Made by a program: the position numbers and the translations under genes | In this document: in pieces, positions 54,170-61,792 of the stretch | How positions within the stretch are numbered: the stretch's first letter is position 1 | Layout: every line of letters begins with the position of its first letter | Notes under the pieces: model-generated | Told to the model about the DNA's origin: nothing | Database searches by the model: none | What the model saw: only the letters and a program-made list of their open reading frames with translations | NCBI GenBank assembly: GCA_016867725.1 | Contig: VGIX01000001.1 | Span: 110,608 to 174,607 of the forward strand | DNA length: 64,000 bases | Direction of reading: 5' to 3' | DNA from: Candidatus Effluviviaceae Genus I sp. | GTDB lineage: Bacteria > Joyebacterota > Joyebacteria > Joyebacterales > Joyebacteraceae

Positions 54170-54194
54170 AGGCCTCGCCTCGGGAGGCCTTTTT
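54170..54194 (+). promoter_or_regulatory. Terminator-like hairpin in the gltX leader
   Basis: AGGCCTC (54170-54176) pairs with GAGGCCT (54184-54190), followed by TTTTT. It begins a few bases after the expected transcription start and ends 15 bases before the ATG. Too near the start for a normal terminator; it may stabilise the 5' end or mark read-through from an upstream transcript. Confidence 0.5.
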
Positions 54195-54208
54195 CGTGGA
54201 GAGCGCCG

Positions 54209-55666
54209 ATGGCCAAGGTCCGCGTCCGGTTCGCGCCCAGCCCGACGGGCTTCCTTCATATGGGCGTCGCAAGGACAGCCCTCTACAATTGGCTGTTCGC
54301 CCGGCACGAGGGCGGCACGTTCGTGCTGCGCATCGAGGACACCGACCGCGAGCGCTCGACGAGGGAGTATCTCGACGCGCTCATCGAGGACCTGCGGTGG
54401 CTCGGGCTCGACTGGGACGAGGGCCCGGAGGTCGGAGGGCCCGTCGGACCGTACTTCCAGTCCGAGCGCTCGGACACGTACAGCCCCTACGTCGAGAAGC
54501 TCCTGCGAGAGGGAGCCGCGTACCGCTGCTTCTGCCCGGCCGCCGAGCTTGAGGAGCGCAGGCGCGCGGCCGCGCAGGAGGGACGCGAGTGGAAGTACGA
54601 CCGGCGCTGCCTCGACCTGCCGGAGGCGACGCGCAAGGCCTACCTCGCCGAGGGACGCCCAGCGGCCGTGCGGTTCCGCATCCCCGAGGGCAGAACCGGC
54701 TTCCGCGATCTGATCCTCGGCGACATCGAGGTCGCGAACTCGGAGTTCGACGACCTCGTCATCGCGCGGTCGGACGGCGTGCCGACCTACAACTTCGTCG
54801 CGGTCGTCGACGACATGCTCATGGACATCACGCACGTCATCCGCGGCAGCGACCACGTCACGAACACGCCGAAGCAGGTGCTCATCTTCCGCGCGCTCGG
54901 GGCGAGGCCGCCGGACTACGCCCACCTGCCCCTCGTGCTGGACCAGGACAGGAAGGTGCTCTCCAAGCGGCGCGGCGCGGTCGCCGTCCGCGAGTACCGG
55001 CGGCAGGGCTACGTCGCGGAGGCCGTGGTCAACTACATGGCGCTTCTTGGGTGGGCCTACGACGACTCGCGCGAGTTCTTCACGAGCGACGAGCTCGTGT
55101 CGGCGTTCGACATCCGGGGCGTCGGGAAGAAGGCGGCGGCGTTCGACCCCGAGAAGTTCGTCTGGATGAACGCGCAGTGGATCAAGCGGCTTCCCGTGCG
55201 CGAGCGCGCGGAGCGCGCCGTGCCGTTCCTTCGTGCCGCGGGGCTCGTCGGTGAGGACGAGACCTCCGAGCAACGGGAACACCTCGAGCGCGCGCTCGAT
55301 GTCGTCGGCGACCGCGTCAAGACACTCGGCGATGCCGCGGAGCAGCTCGGGTTTTTCCTTGCGTCGGACATCGCCTATGATACTATCGCTGTGGAGAAGG
55401 TCCTTCGCGCGCCCGGCGCCGGCGACACGCTGATGGCCGTCCGTGAGCTCCTCGCCGCCGCGCCCGACTTCGATCCGGCGACGCTGGAGCGGCTCCTTCG
55501 GGGTTACGCCGAGACGAGAGGTCTCAAGCTCGGCGCAGCCATTCAGCCGATGAGGGTCGCGATCACGGGACGGACGGCCAGCCCGGGGATCTTCGAGGTC
55601 ATGTCTGTCCTGGGGCGCACGCGGACCCTCGACAGGATCGCGAAGGCCCAAGCGCTCGTCGCGTAG
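54209..55666 (+). CDS. gltX: Glutamyl-tRNA synthetase
   Basis: Class I synthetase of 485 residues. VRFAPSPTGFLHMGVAR holds the HIGH equivalent (HMGV), RIEDTDRERS and KVLSKRRGAVAV the KMSKS equivalent, and GWAYDDSREFFT with FDIRGVGKKAAAFDPEK the connective and anticodon domains. Arrangement is that of discriminating bacterial GluRS, consistent with glnS being present. GGAG precedes the ATG at 54209. tRNA-Gln and tRNA-Glu follow within 90 bases on the same strand. Confidence 0.96.
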   Translation: MAKVRVRFAPSPTGFLHMGVARTALYNWLFARHEGGTFVLRIEDTDRERSTREYLDALIEDLRWLGLDWDEGPEVGGPVGPYFQSERSDTYSPYVEKLLREGAAYRCFCPAAELEERRRAAAQEGREWKYDRRCLDLPEATRKAYLAEGRPAAVRFRIPEGRTGFRDLILGDIEVANSEFDDLVIARSDGVPTYNFVAVVDDMLMDITHVIRGSDHVTNTPKQVLIFRALGARPPDYAHLPLVLDQDRKVLSKRRGAVAVREYRRQGYVAEAVVNYMALLGWAYDDSREFFTSDELVSAFDIRGVGKKAAAFDPEKFVWMNAQWIKRLPVRERAERAVPFLRAAGLVGEDETSEQREHLERALDVVGDRVKTLGDAAEQLGFFLASDIAYDTIAVEKVLRAPGAGDTLMAVRELLAAAPDFDPATLERLLRGYAETRGLKLGAAIQPMRVAITGRTASPGIFEVMSVLGRTRTLDRIAKAQALVA

Positions 55667-55672
55667 GATGAC

Positions 55673-55746
55673 TGGGGAGTCGTCTAATGGCAGGACCGCG
55701 GACTCTGGATCCGCTAGTGGAGGTTCGACCCCTCCCTCCCCAACCA
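55673..55746 (+). tRNA. tRNA-Gln (anticodon CTG)
   Basis: 74 bases including an encoded CCA. Acceptor TGGGGAG pairs with CTCCCCA, anticodon stem GCGGA/TCCGC holds loop CTCTGGA giving anticodon CTG, and the T loop is GTTCGAC. It lies six bases after gltX and probably shares its transcript. Confidence 0.93.
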
Positions 55747-55754
55747 GCACCCCA

Positions 55755-55829
55755 GGCGCCATCGTCTAGCGGTTAGGACGCCGGCCTCTCAAGCCGGTAA
55801 CACGGGTTCGATTCCCGTTGGCGCTACCA
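55755..55829 (+). tRNA. tRNA-Glu (anticodon CTC)
   Basis: 75 bases including encoded CCA. Acceptor GGCGCCA pairs with TGGCGCT (one G-T), anticodon stem CCGGC/GCCGG holds loop CTCTCAA giving anticodon CTC, and the T loop is GTTCGATTCC-like. Only eight bases separate it from tRNA-Gln. Confidence 0.93.
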
Positions 55830-55838
55830 CCAAGACAG

Positions 55839-55870
55839 AAGCGGGGCACCGCCTAGGCCGTGCCCCGCTT
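55839..55870. terminator. Bidirectional terminator hairpin
   Basis: A perfect 11-bp stem AAGCGGGGCAC / GTGCCCCGCTT with a ten-base loop. It separates the gltX-tRNA transcript (plus) from the lysine-rich peptide gene (minus). No long U-tract in either direction. Confidence 0.7.
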
Positions 55871-55891
55871 CGTCCCTCAGCAACCCGTCAG

Positions 55892-55960
55892 TTACTTCTT
55901 CTTCTTCTTCGCGACCTTCTTCTTCGCAACCTTCTTCTTCGCGACCTTCTTCTTCGCCAT
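55892..55960 (-). CDS. Lysine-rich 22-residue micro-protein
   Basis: A tiny gene beginning MAKKKVAKKK and repeating AKKKV four times before a lysine run; 15 of 22 residues are lysine. AAGGAGGTGA, nearly the full anti-16S complement, lies eight bases before the ATG, which is much stronger than the sites of most genes here. It resembles the C-terminal tails of bacterial histone-H1-like proteins and may bind DNA or RNA. It has a possible promoter at 56168-56196 and a terminator at 55839-55870. Too short for homology; translation is inferred from the ribosome-binding site. Confidence 0.65.
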   Translation of the reverse strand: MAKKKVAKKKVAKKKVAKKKKK

Positions 55961-56167
55961 GGCCTTTCACCTCCTTCGCCCCACCCGCGCCCATTCGCGG
56001 GGGGAGTTGGCCGACTTGGCTCCCATCAAGAGGACGCGACGCGCATCCAAGATCCGGACGACGCGCGCCCTCACCACACGCCTCCGTCAACACCGAAGAG
56101 ACCATGAGGTCGTCGTCTTGTATCGTGTGAAAGAGCGATGCGCTCATCCGAGCGCGTGACGTGGACA

Positions 56168-56196
56168 TATGTAGAATGACGGCGGATTCGTGTCAA
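56168..56196 (-). promoter_or_regulatory. Probable promoter of the micro-protein
   Basis: Minus-strand TTGACA (56196-56191), 17-base spacer, TACATA (56173-56168). It leaves an unusually long leader of about 200 bases. Confidence 0.5.
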
Positions 56197-56223
56197 GGAA
56201 AAAGTTGCCGGCGGACGAACGGA

Positions 56224-56268
56224 GACGACGTCGACGACCACGATCACGACGCGCGACGACGTCGACGA
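56224..56268. repeat. Two identical 14-bp repeats with palindromic core
   Basis: GACGACGTCGACGA occurs at 56224-56237 and 56255-56268, centres 31 bp apart (about three helical turns), 28 bp upstream of the -35 at 56196. The core CGACGTCG is a palindrome. Could be an activator or repressor site. Confidence 0.4.
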
Positions 56269-56319
56269 AGCGACGAACGACATCGCGACGCGTCGAGTTC
56301 GGAACGGCGCGCGACGGAT

Positions 56320-57708
56320 CTAGAGATCGAACGACTCGCCGTCGAGAGGAACGCTCACGCGAGGAAGACCGTCGGCCGAGAGACGTCGCGCGAGCGCGAG
56401 CGCGTTCTCCTCGCTTCCGTGGACGACGATCGTGCGCCGCGGAGCGCGTCGGAAGCCGCACGCGAAGGCGGCGAGCCCGTCGGCATCGGCGTGGGCGCTG
56501 AACTCGTCGAAGACGACGACCTCGGCCCGCACCGCGTGGGTCTCCCCGAGGATCTTCACGAAGTCCGCGCCTGCCGCGATCCTGCTTCCCAGCGTCCACT
56601 CGGCCTGGTAGCCGACGATCAGGACGGCGTTCCGGCGGCTTCCGAGCGTGCGCTTCAGGTGGTGAAGCACGCGTCCCCCCTCGCACATCCCGGACGCGGA
56701 GATGACGATCATCGGCCCGTGCCTCCCGCCCAGGGCTCTCGACTCGTCCGCCGAACGGACGTACGTGACGCGATCGAACCCGAGAGGGTCGCCCCGCCTC
56801 CGGACGAGCGCGTTCATCTCCTCGTCGAAGCACTCCGGGTGGCGTTCGAGAAGCTCCGTGGCGCGGACGGCGAGCGGGCTGTCGACGTAGATCGGGATCC
56901 CAGGCACGCGCCCCTCGCGCATGAGCCCGTGGAGCTCGTACACGAGCGCCTGCGTGCGGCCGACCGCGAACGCCGGCACGACGATCGTCCCGCGACGGGA
57001 CGCGACGCGCGAGACGAAGCGCGCCAGGCGCTCCCGCGCGTCCGCGGGCGGCGCGTGGACGCGCCCGCCGTACGTGCTCTCGGTCACGAGCACGTCGGCG
57101 TCGGGCGGCCGGTACGGGTCGCGCAGGATCGGCACGCCGCGCCGGCCGAGGTCGCCCGTGAACACGATGAGCGTCCGCCGACCTCGCTCCCGCGCGTCGA
57201 TCTCCAGCATCGCCGACCCGAGGATGTGCCCCGCCTCGCGAAACGTCACGGTGATTCCCGCGGTCGCGGCCACGGGGCGGTCGTACTCGACCGCACTCAC
57301 CCGGGCGAGCGCGGCCTCGACGTCGGCGAGCGAGTAGAGCGGCGCGATCTCCGCGCGCCCCCGCCTGCGCCTCGCGTTCAGGTACTCCGCATCGCGTTGC
57401 TGGAGCCACGCCGAGTCCTGCAGGAGGACCTCCGTGAGGTCCGCCGTCGCCGCCGTCGCGAGGATGCGGCCGCGGAAGCCCGAGCGGACGAGCGACGGGA
57501 GGCTCCCCGAGTGGTCGATGTGCGCGTGCGAGAGGAGCACGGCGTCGATCGAGGCGGCGTCGAACGGGAACTCCCGGTTCCTGCGGTTGCTCTCCTCGCG
57601 GTGTCCCTGGAAGAGCCCGCAGTCCAGGAGGACGCGCGACGGCCCGACCTCGAGGAGGTGCTTCGACCCGGTGACGTTGCGCGCTGCGCCGAACGCCGTG
57701 AACCGCAT
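56320..57708 (-). CDS. MBL/beta-CASP RNA-processing nuclease
   Basis: A 462-residue nuclease of the CPSF73/RNase J-like family: MRFTAFGAARNVTGSKHLLEV, then LSHAHIDHSGSLPSLV (HxHxDH), GHILGSAMLEI and FTGDLGRRGVPILRDP for metal binding. The beta-CASP region follows with VPAFAVGRTQALVYEL, DSPLA, ISASGMCEGGRVLHHLK and FSAHAD. Bacterial members of this clade (TTHA0252-like) are RNA endo/exonucleases. GGGAGG precedes the ATG at 57708. Monocistronic between a promoter gap and the micro-protein. Confidence 0.93.
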   Translation of the reverse strand: MRFTAFGAARNVTGSKHLLEVGPSRVLLDCGLFQGHREESNRRNREFPFDAASIDAVLLSHAHIDHSGSLPSLVRSGFRGRILATAATADLTEVLLQDSAWLQQRDAEYLNARRRRGRAEIAPLYSLADVEAALARVSAVEYDRPVAATAGITVTFREAGHILGSAMLEIDARERGRRTLIVFTGDLGRRGVPILRDPYRPPDADVLVTESTYGGRVHAPPADARERLARFVSRVASRRGTIVVPAFAVGRTQALVYELHGLMREGRVPGIPIYVDSPLAVRATELLERHPECFDEEMNALVRRRGDPLGFDRVTYVRSADESRALGGRHGPMIVISASGMCEGGRVLHHLKRTLGSRRNAVLIVGYQAEWTLGSRIAAGADFVKILGETHAVRAEVVVFDEFSAHADADGLAAFACGFRRAPRRTIVVHGSEENALALARRLSADGLPRVSVPLDGESFDL

Positions 57709-57769
57709 GCGCCCTCCCCCGATGCAGGGTGTGCCGCCGAGCGCCCCCGAGCGTCCGCCGGCCGGGGCC

Positions 57770-57798
57770 TTGACGCCGCGCGGGGTGCGTGCTAGCGT
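57770..57798 (+). promoter_or_regulatory. Promoter of the TPP-riboswitch transcript
   Basis: TTGACG (57770-57775), 17-base spacer, TAGCGT (57793-57798). Transcription would start about 60 bases before the riboswitch core. Confidence 0.6.
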
Positions 57799-57866
57799 AT
57801 CGGAAAGCACATAGCCGCTCAAGGTCGAGGGACGCGTTCGTCCCCGCGAGAGCGGACCGAGCGGAG

Positions 57867-57942
57867 TCGTTGGGGGTGGCCCGCGGGCCTGAGAACCGAT
57901 ACCCCACGAACCTGATCTGGGCAATGCCAGCGTAGGGAAACG
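57867..57942 (+). promoter_or_regulatory. TPP (THI-box) riboswitch
   Basis: The conserved blocks occur in order: GGGGGTGGCC, CTGAGA, ATACCC-type stem, AACCTGATCTGG, AATGCCAGCG and AGGGAA. Thiamine diphosphate binding would control the ThiE-NUDIX gene downstream through the terminator at 57961-58001. Confidence 0.95.
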
Positions 57943-57960
57943 GCTCGATCGCGCCTTCAG

Positions 57961-58001
57961 GGGCTCCGCCCGCACGTGTCGGGTCGGAGCCCTTTGTCTT
58001 T
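57961..58001 (+). terminator. Riboswitch expression platform (intrinsic terminator)
   Basis: GGGCTCCG (57961-57968) pairs with CGGAGCCC (57985-57992), with an inner CCCG/CGGG, followed by TTTGTCTTT. It lies 18 bases after the aptamer and 58 bases before the ThiE ATG, so the switch acts on transcription. Confidence 0.88.
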
Positions 58002-58059
58002 GGTCGTGAGAGACTCCGGCGGGAAGCGAGGAACCGTGGGATCATCGCCGCGAGTGACG

Positions 58060-59235
58060 ATGCGGACCGCCCGAGGCGTGTACCTCGTGCTGACGGCGCC
58101 CCGCATCGCCCACGAGGATCTGGCCCGCGCCGCGGTCGACCGCGGCGTGCCGGCCATCCAGCTCCGCGAGAAGCGCCTCGAAGACGACGCGCTCCTCCGC
58201 CTCGCGGCCGACCTTCGGCGCGTCACGCTCGGCACGGGCACCCTCTTCATCGTGAACGACCGCCCCGACATCGCGGTCGCGGTCGGGGCCGACGGCGTTC
58301 ACGTCGGGGCGGGCGACGCGCGGCCCGCCGCGGCGCGGGCCGCGCTCGGTCCGGACAGGATCGTCGGCGTCTCGGCGACGACGGCGCGGGAGGCGGTCGC
58401 GGCGCGCGACGCGGGAGCGGACTACGTCGGGGCGGGGCCGGTGTTCCCGACGGCGACGAAGCCGGACGCCGCGCCGCCCATGGGGCTTGCCGGGCTGTCG
58501 CGCGTGGCGGCCGCCGTCCGGGACCTCCCCGTGGCGGCCATCGGGGGAATCGATCGATCGAACGCCGAAGCGGTCGTGAACGCCGGCGCGTCACTCCTCG
58601 CGGTCGTCTCGGCGGTGTGCGCGGCGGACGACCCCGTCGCGGCGCTCGACGCGCTGCTGGAGGCGGCGCGGCGCGGCCGCCGGGAGGCGCGACCGTTGGA
58701 GGACATCGACGCACAGGTCAACCACGAGGGGCTGCGCTTCTGTCCGCGCTGCGCCGCGCCGCTCGCGCAGACCGACGTGCGCGGGCACGCGCGCCCGCGC
58801 TGCCCCCGGTGCGGCTACATCGTGTACGCGCCGCCAGCGCCCGTGACGTGCGTGCTCGTCGAGCGCGACGGCGCGGTCCTTCTCGTCAGGCGAAGGTACC
58901 CGCCGCAGGCAGGCATGTGGTGCATCCCCGCGGGATTCGTCGAGCCCGGCGAGTCGCCGTCGGAGTGCGCGGCGCGCGAAGCGCGGGAGGAGACGGGGCT
59001 TGACGTCAGGATCACGGGCGTCTTCGACACGTGGGCCACCCGCGAGGACCCGCGGACCCCGGTCGTGTGCATCGCGTTCACGGGCGTCGCCGTCGGCGGG
59101 TGTCTCTCCCCCGGCGACGACGCCGACGACGCGGCGTTCTTTGCGGAGCACGAGCTGCCGCGCGACATCGCGTTCCCGACACACCGCTCGGCCCTCGCCA
59201 GGTACTTCACTGAGAGAAGGAGGAACAGGACGTGA
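58060..59235 (+). CDS. thiE: Thiamine-phosphate synthase fused to a zinc-ribbon NUDIX hydrolase
   Basis: About 391 residues in two halves. Residues 1-210 are ThiE, joining HMP-pyrophosphate and thiazole phosphate: RGVYLVLTAPRI, IQLREKRLEDD, VNDRPDIAVAVGADGVHVG, GPVFPTATKPDAAPP and AIGGI. Residues about 225-390 are a NUDIX hydrolase with an N-terminal zinc ribbon (FCPRC, RCPRC) and the full NUDIX box (GFVEPGESPSECAAREAREETG). Nudix-ThiE proteins in gammaproteobacteria have the opposite order. The NUDIX part may clean up oxidised or surplus thiamine phosphates. A GTG at 58036 is an alternative start. Controlled by the riboswitch. Confidence 0.92.
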   Translation: MRTARGVYLVLTAPRIAHEDLARAAVDRGVPAIQLREKRLEDDALLRLAADLRRVTLGTGTLFIVNDRPDIAVAVGADGVHVGAGDARPAAARAALGPDRIVGVSATTAREAVAARDAGADYVGAGPVFPTATKPDAAPPMGLAGLSRVAAAVRDLPVAAIGGIDRSNAEAVVNAGASLLAVVSAVCAADDPVAALDALLEAARRGRREARPLEDIDAQVNHEGLRFCPRCAAPLAQTDVRGHARPRCPRCGYIVYAPPAPVTCVLVERDGAVLLVRRRYPPQAGMWCIPAGFVEPGESPSECAAREAREETGLDVRITGVFDTWATREDPRTPVVCIAFTGVAVGGCLSPGDDADDAAFFAEHELPRDIAFPTHRSALARYFTERRRNRT

Positions 59236-60323
59236 CGAAGCTCCCCGCGCTCGGCAAGGCGACTCCGGAGTTCTTCGATGAGGTGATCTTCCCGCACCTG
59301 GGGGCCAAGGACGATGCCGTCGTGGTCGGACCGACCCACGGCGTCGACTTCGGGGCGGTCAGGATCGGCGACCGGGTGGTCGTGTTCTCCTCAGACCCGT
59401 TCTTCATCGCCCCGTCGCTCGGATGGGAGCGCGCGGCGTGGTTCGCGCTCCACATCATCGCGAGCGACGTCTCGGTGAGCGGCATCCCGCCGCGGTTCCT
59501 CACGGTGGATCTCAATCTCCCTCCCGAGATGGACGAGGAGACGCTGACCACGATCTGGAGGACCGTCCACAACGAGGCCGCGAAGCTCGGGATCGCGATC
59601 GTGGGCGGCCACACGGCGCGGTACGCGGGCTGCAACTTCCCGATGGTCGGCGGAGCGACGGTCTTCGGCGTGGGGTCGGAGCGGGACCTGGTGGACCCGA
59701 GGAAGGCGCGGCCGGGCGACGCCATCGTCATCACGAAGGGGCCCGCCATCGAGACCACCGGCCTCATGGCGGTCCAGTTCCCGGAGTTCATCGTCGAGCG
59801 CTGGGGGAAAGAGGTCGCGCAGGAGGCGTGCGACGTCTTCTACCAGATGTCGGTGGTCCGTGACGCCGCCCTCTGCGCCGGCGTCGGCGGCGTCCGCGCC
59901 ATGCACGACGCGACCGAGTGCGGGATCTGGGGCGCGCTCTTCGAGGTCGCGCGGGCGAGCGGCGCGGGCCTGCTCGTGGACAAGCGGAGGATCGTGACGC
60001 AGGACGTCGTGCTCAAGGTCTGCGAGGTCTTCGACATCGATCCGTTCGCCGCGATCAGCGAGGGAACGCTGGTCGCCGCGATCGCGCCCGAGAGCGCCGA
60101 CCGCGCCGTCTCGGTGCTCGGCGAAAGCGGCATCCCGGCGTCGATCGTCGGCGAGCTCCTCCCCGCCGAGCGCGGTGTGCGGGTCGTCGATGACGACGGC
60201 GAGCGGTCGCTCGAGCACCCGCGCGTCGACCCGTTCTGGGGCCGCTTCGAGGAGTACCTCGCGAAGCAGGCCGCGAGGAGAAGCGCCGGAGGGCGAGGTT
60301 CGGAGGGAGGCGCGGGACGGTGA
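59232..60323 (+). CDS. AIR-synthase-related (PurM/HypE/ThiL superfamily) protein
   Basis: A 363-residue protein of the PurM-like ATP-binding superfamily: DDAVVVGPTHGVDFGAVRIG, SSDPFFIAPSLGWERAAWFALHIIASDVSVSG, GIAIVGGHTARYAGCNFP and KGPAIETTGLMA. The N-terminal region resembles archaeal AIR-synthase-related proteins and HypE more than ThiL, and it lacks the Cys/Lys start of selenophosphate synthetase. Its GTG overlaps the ThiE stop by four bases (GTGA), so a role in thiamine metabolism, possibly in place of ThiL, is an inference from position. Confidence 0.82.
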   Translation: MTKLPALGKATPEFFDEVIFPHLGAKDDAVVVGPTHGVDFGAVRIGDRVVVFSSDPFFIAPSLGWERAAWFALHIIASDVSVSGIPPRFLTVDLNLPPEMDEETLTTIWRTVHNEAAKLGIAIVGGHTARYAGCNFPMVGGATVFGVGSERDLVDPRKARPGDAIVITKGPAIETTGLMAVQFPEFIVERWGKEVAQEACDVFYQMSVVRDAALCAGVGGVRAMHDATECGIWGALFEVARASGAGLLVDKRRIVTQDVVLKVCEVFDIDPFAAISEGTLVAAIAPESADRAVSVLGESGIPASIVGELLPAERGVRVVDDDGERSLEHPRVDPFWGRFEEYLAKQAARRSAGGRGSEGGAGR

Positions 60324-61015
60324 ACGACGCGCGGAGCGTCGCCGCGGACAGGCTCCTCTGGCTTGCGGTCGCGCAGCATCTCGTGCTGTACACGACCGCC
60401 GCCGTCTACTGGGCGCGGCGGCGCGCGATGAACCGGTTCATCGACTGGTGCCTCGCGTCGGCGTTCGCCACGGCCGCCGTCGCGCTCCTCGCGACACCCG
60501 GCGCGCGGCCGGCGGGCGCCTTCGCCGCCGCGCTCGCCGCGCTGTGGGTCCGCGACGCGCTCGCGCCCGCGAACGCCTTCGCGTTCGAGACGGCGCCGCG
60601 GCATCTCCTCGTGGCGATGGGGGCCGCGGCGGCGTTCGGCGCGGCGTACCCCGGGTACGCCGCGGGGCTGCCCGCGGTCCTCTTCTCGCCCTACGGCGTC
60701 CTTCTCGAGCCCACGCTGCTCGTCGCCCTGGCCGTCCTCAACTGCGCCGAGAGGGCGGACCGCGCGCTGCGCTGGGCGCTCGCCGCGACCGGTCTCCTCT
60801 GGGGCGCGCTCGGCGCCGTGGCGGACGGGCCGCTCAAACACGCGCCGCTCCTCGTCGCGTCGGGGTGCGCGGTGGCGCTCGCGCTCGGCGCCGGCGGGAG
60901 GCGCGCGCCGCGGGCCGACGACCGGCGGTCGGTCAGGAGCATCCGCGACCGCATGTACACGCGCTGGACGCTCCTGCCCGGCCCGCGCGATCTGCGGCGC
61001 GGCCGCCCTCGGTAG
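60320..61015 (+). CDS. Membrane protein of unknown function
   Basis: A 231-residue protein with about six hydrophobic helices, Ala-rich, ending in a basic Arg-rich tail of about 30 residues. No family recognised. GTG start overlaps the AIR-synthase-like stop (GTGA), so it is co-translated with the thiamine gene; it could be a transporter-type component, but nothing in the sequence proves this. Confidence 0.7.
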   Translation: MNDARSVAADRLLWLAVAQHLVLYTTAAVYWARRRAMNRFIDWCLASAFATAAVALLATPGARPAGAFAAALAALWVRDALAPANAFAFETAPRHLLVAMGAAAAFGAAYPGYAAGLPAVLFSPYGVLLEPTLLVALAVLNCAERADRALRWALAATGLLWGALGAVADGPLKHAPLLVASGCAVALALGAGGRRAPRADDRRSVRSIRDRMYTRWTLLPGPRDLRRGRPR

Positions 61016-61078
61016 GCAGCCCTTCCTCGGTGAACGTGTCCTCGGAACGTCGGGAGACGCGCGGACGGGCGGCGATCG

Positions 61079-61792
61079 TCACAGGCCGCGAACGAGGCAC
61101 TCCTCGACCGCGCCCGCCGCCATCTTCTGAAACTCCTCCAACCGCTCCGGGTTGTACGGAGTCTCTTCGAGGAACTCCGGGTCGATCGTGGTCCGGGGCT
61201 TGTAGTTCTGGATGACGAATCGCCGCGCGCCCCTGATCTGCTCGGCGATCCTCGTGAGGTCCGTCGCGCGGTGCAGCGCCGGCACGACGGTCGTGCGGAA
61301 CTCGTAGTCCACCTTGCCGTCCAGAAGCAGATCCACGCTGTCGCGGACCCGCTCCACCAGACGCGCGTCGGTGATCCCCGCGCTCCTCGAGTATGACTCG
61401 AAGTCCAGCGGCGCCTTGACGTCCATCGCGACGTAGTCGACCAGGTCCCGCCGTATGAGCGTCTCGATGAGGTCGGGGAATGAGCCGTTGGTGTCCAGCT
61501 TGACGCGCACGCCGGCCCCGCGCAGGAGCTCGGCGAGCTCGGGCAGGTCGCGGTGGGTGCACGGCTCACCGCCGGAGATCACGGCCCCGTCGAGGAAGTC
61601 GTTCTGCTCCTTCACGTACGCGAGGACCTCGGCGACGCCGACGGTCTCGTACTCGTCGGGGAAGAGCACGAGGCCGGAGTTGTGGCAGTACGGACAACGG
61701 AAGTTGCAGCCGGAGACGTAGAGCGTGGTCGCGACCATGCCGTCCCAGTCGACGAGGGACATGCGGTCGAAGCCCTTGATGCCGAACTTCAC
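61079..61792 (-). CDS. Radical SAM activating enzyme, anaerobic ribonucleotide reductase NrdG2 type
   Basis: A 237-residue radical SAM protein. SGCNFRCPYCHNSGL holds the CxxxCxxC cluster motif, VISGGEPCTHRDLPEL the SAM-binding GGE, and KLDTNGSFPDLI the following strand. It is the form that activates class III ribonucleotide reductase (or a related glycyl-radical enzyme). The glycyl-radical partner is not in this window. GTG start overlaps the upstream radical SAM stop (GTGA). Confidence 0.87.
   Translation of the reverse strand: MKFGIKGFDRMSLVDWDGMVATTLYVSGCNFRCPYCHNSGLVLFPDEYETVGVAEVLAYVKEQNDFLDGAVISGGEPCTHRDLPELAELLRGAGVRVKLDTNGSFPDLIETLIRRDLVDYVAMDVKAPLDFESYSRSAGITDARLVERVRDSVDLLLDGKVDYEFRTTVVPALHRATDLTRIAEQIRGARRFVIQNYKPRTTIDPEFLEETPYNPERLEEFQKMAAGAVEECLVRGL

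Larger units (their letters stand above)
55961..56319. other. Gene-free stretch upstream of the micro-protein
   Basis: No convincing gene. It holds the leader of the lysine-rich peptide (about 200 bases), its probable promoter at 56168-56196, and, beyond the promoter, two direct copies of GACGACGTCGACGA at 56224-56237 and 56255-56268. The rest is GC-rich, low-complexity sequence after the stop of the nuclease gene. Confidence 0.6.

Noticed and set aside
55824-56168. Minus-strand ORF of 114 codons over the lysine-rich peptide
   Set aside because: It reads the lysine codons in another frame as Glu/Gly-rich repeats, without a ribosome-binding site; the 22-codon gene has the strong one.
59232-60323. 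Selenophosphate synthetase SelD, which would have supported selenocysteine use
   Set aside because: It is an AIR-synthase-superfamily protein but lacks the N-terminal Cys/Sec-Gly-Cys-type and Lys motif of SelD and looks closer to HypE-like proteins.
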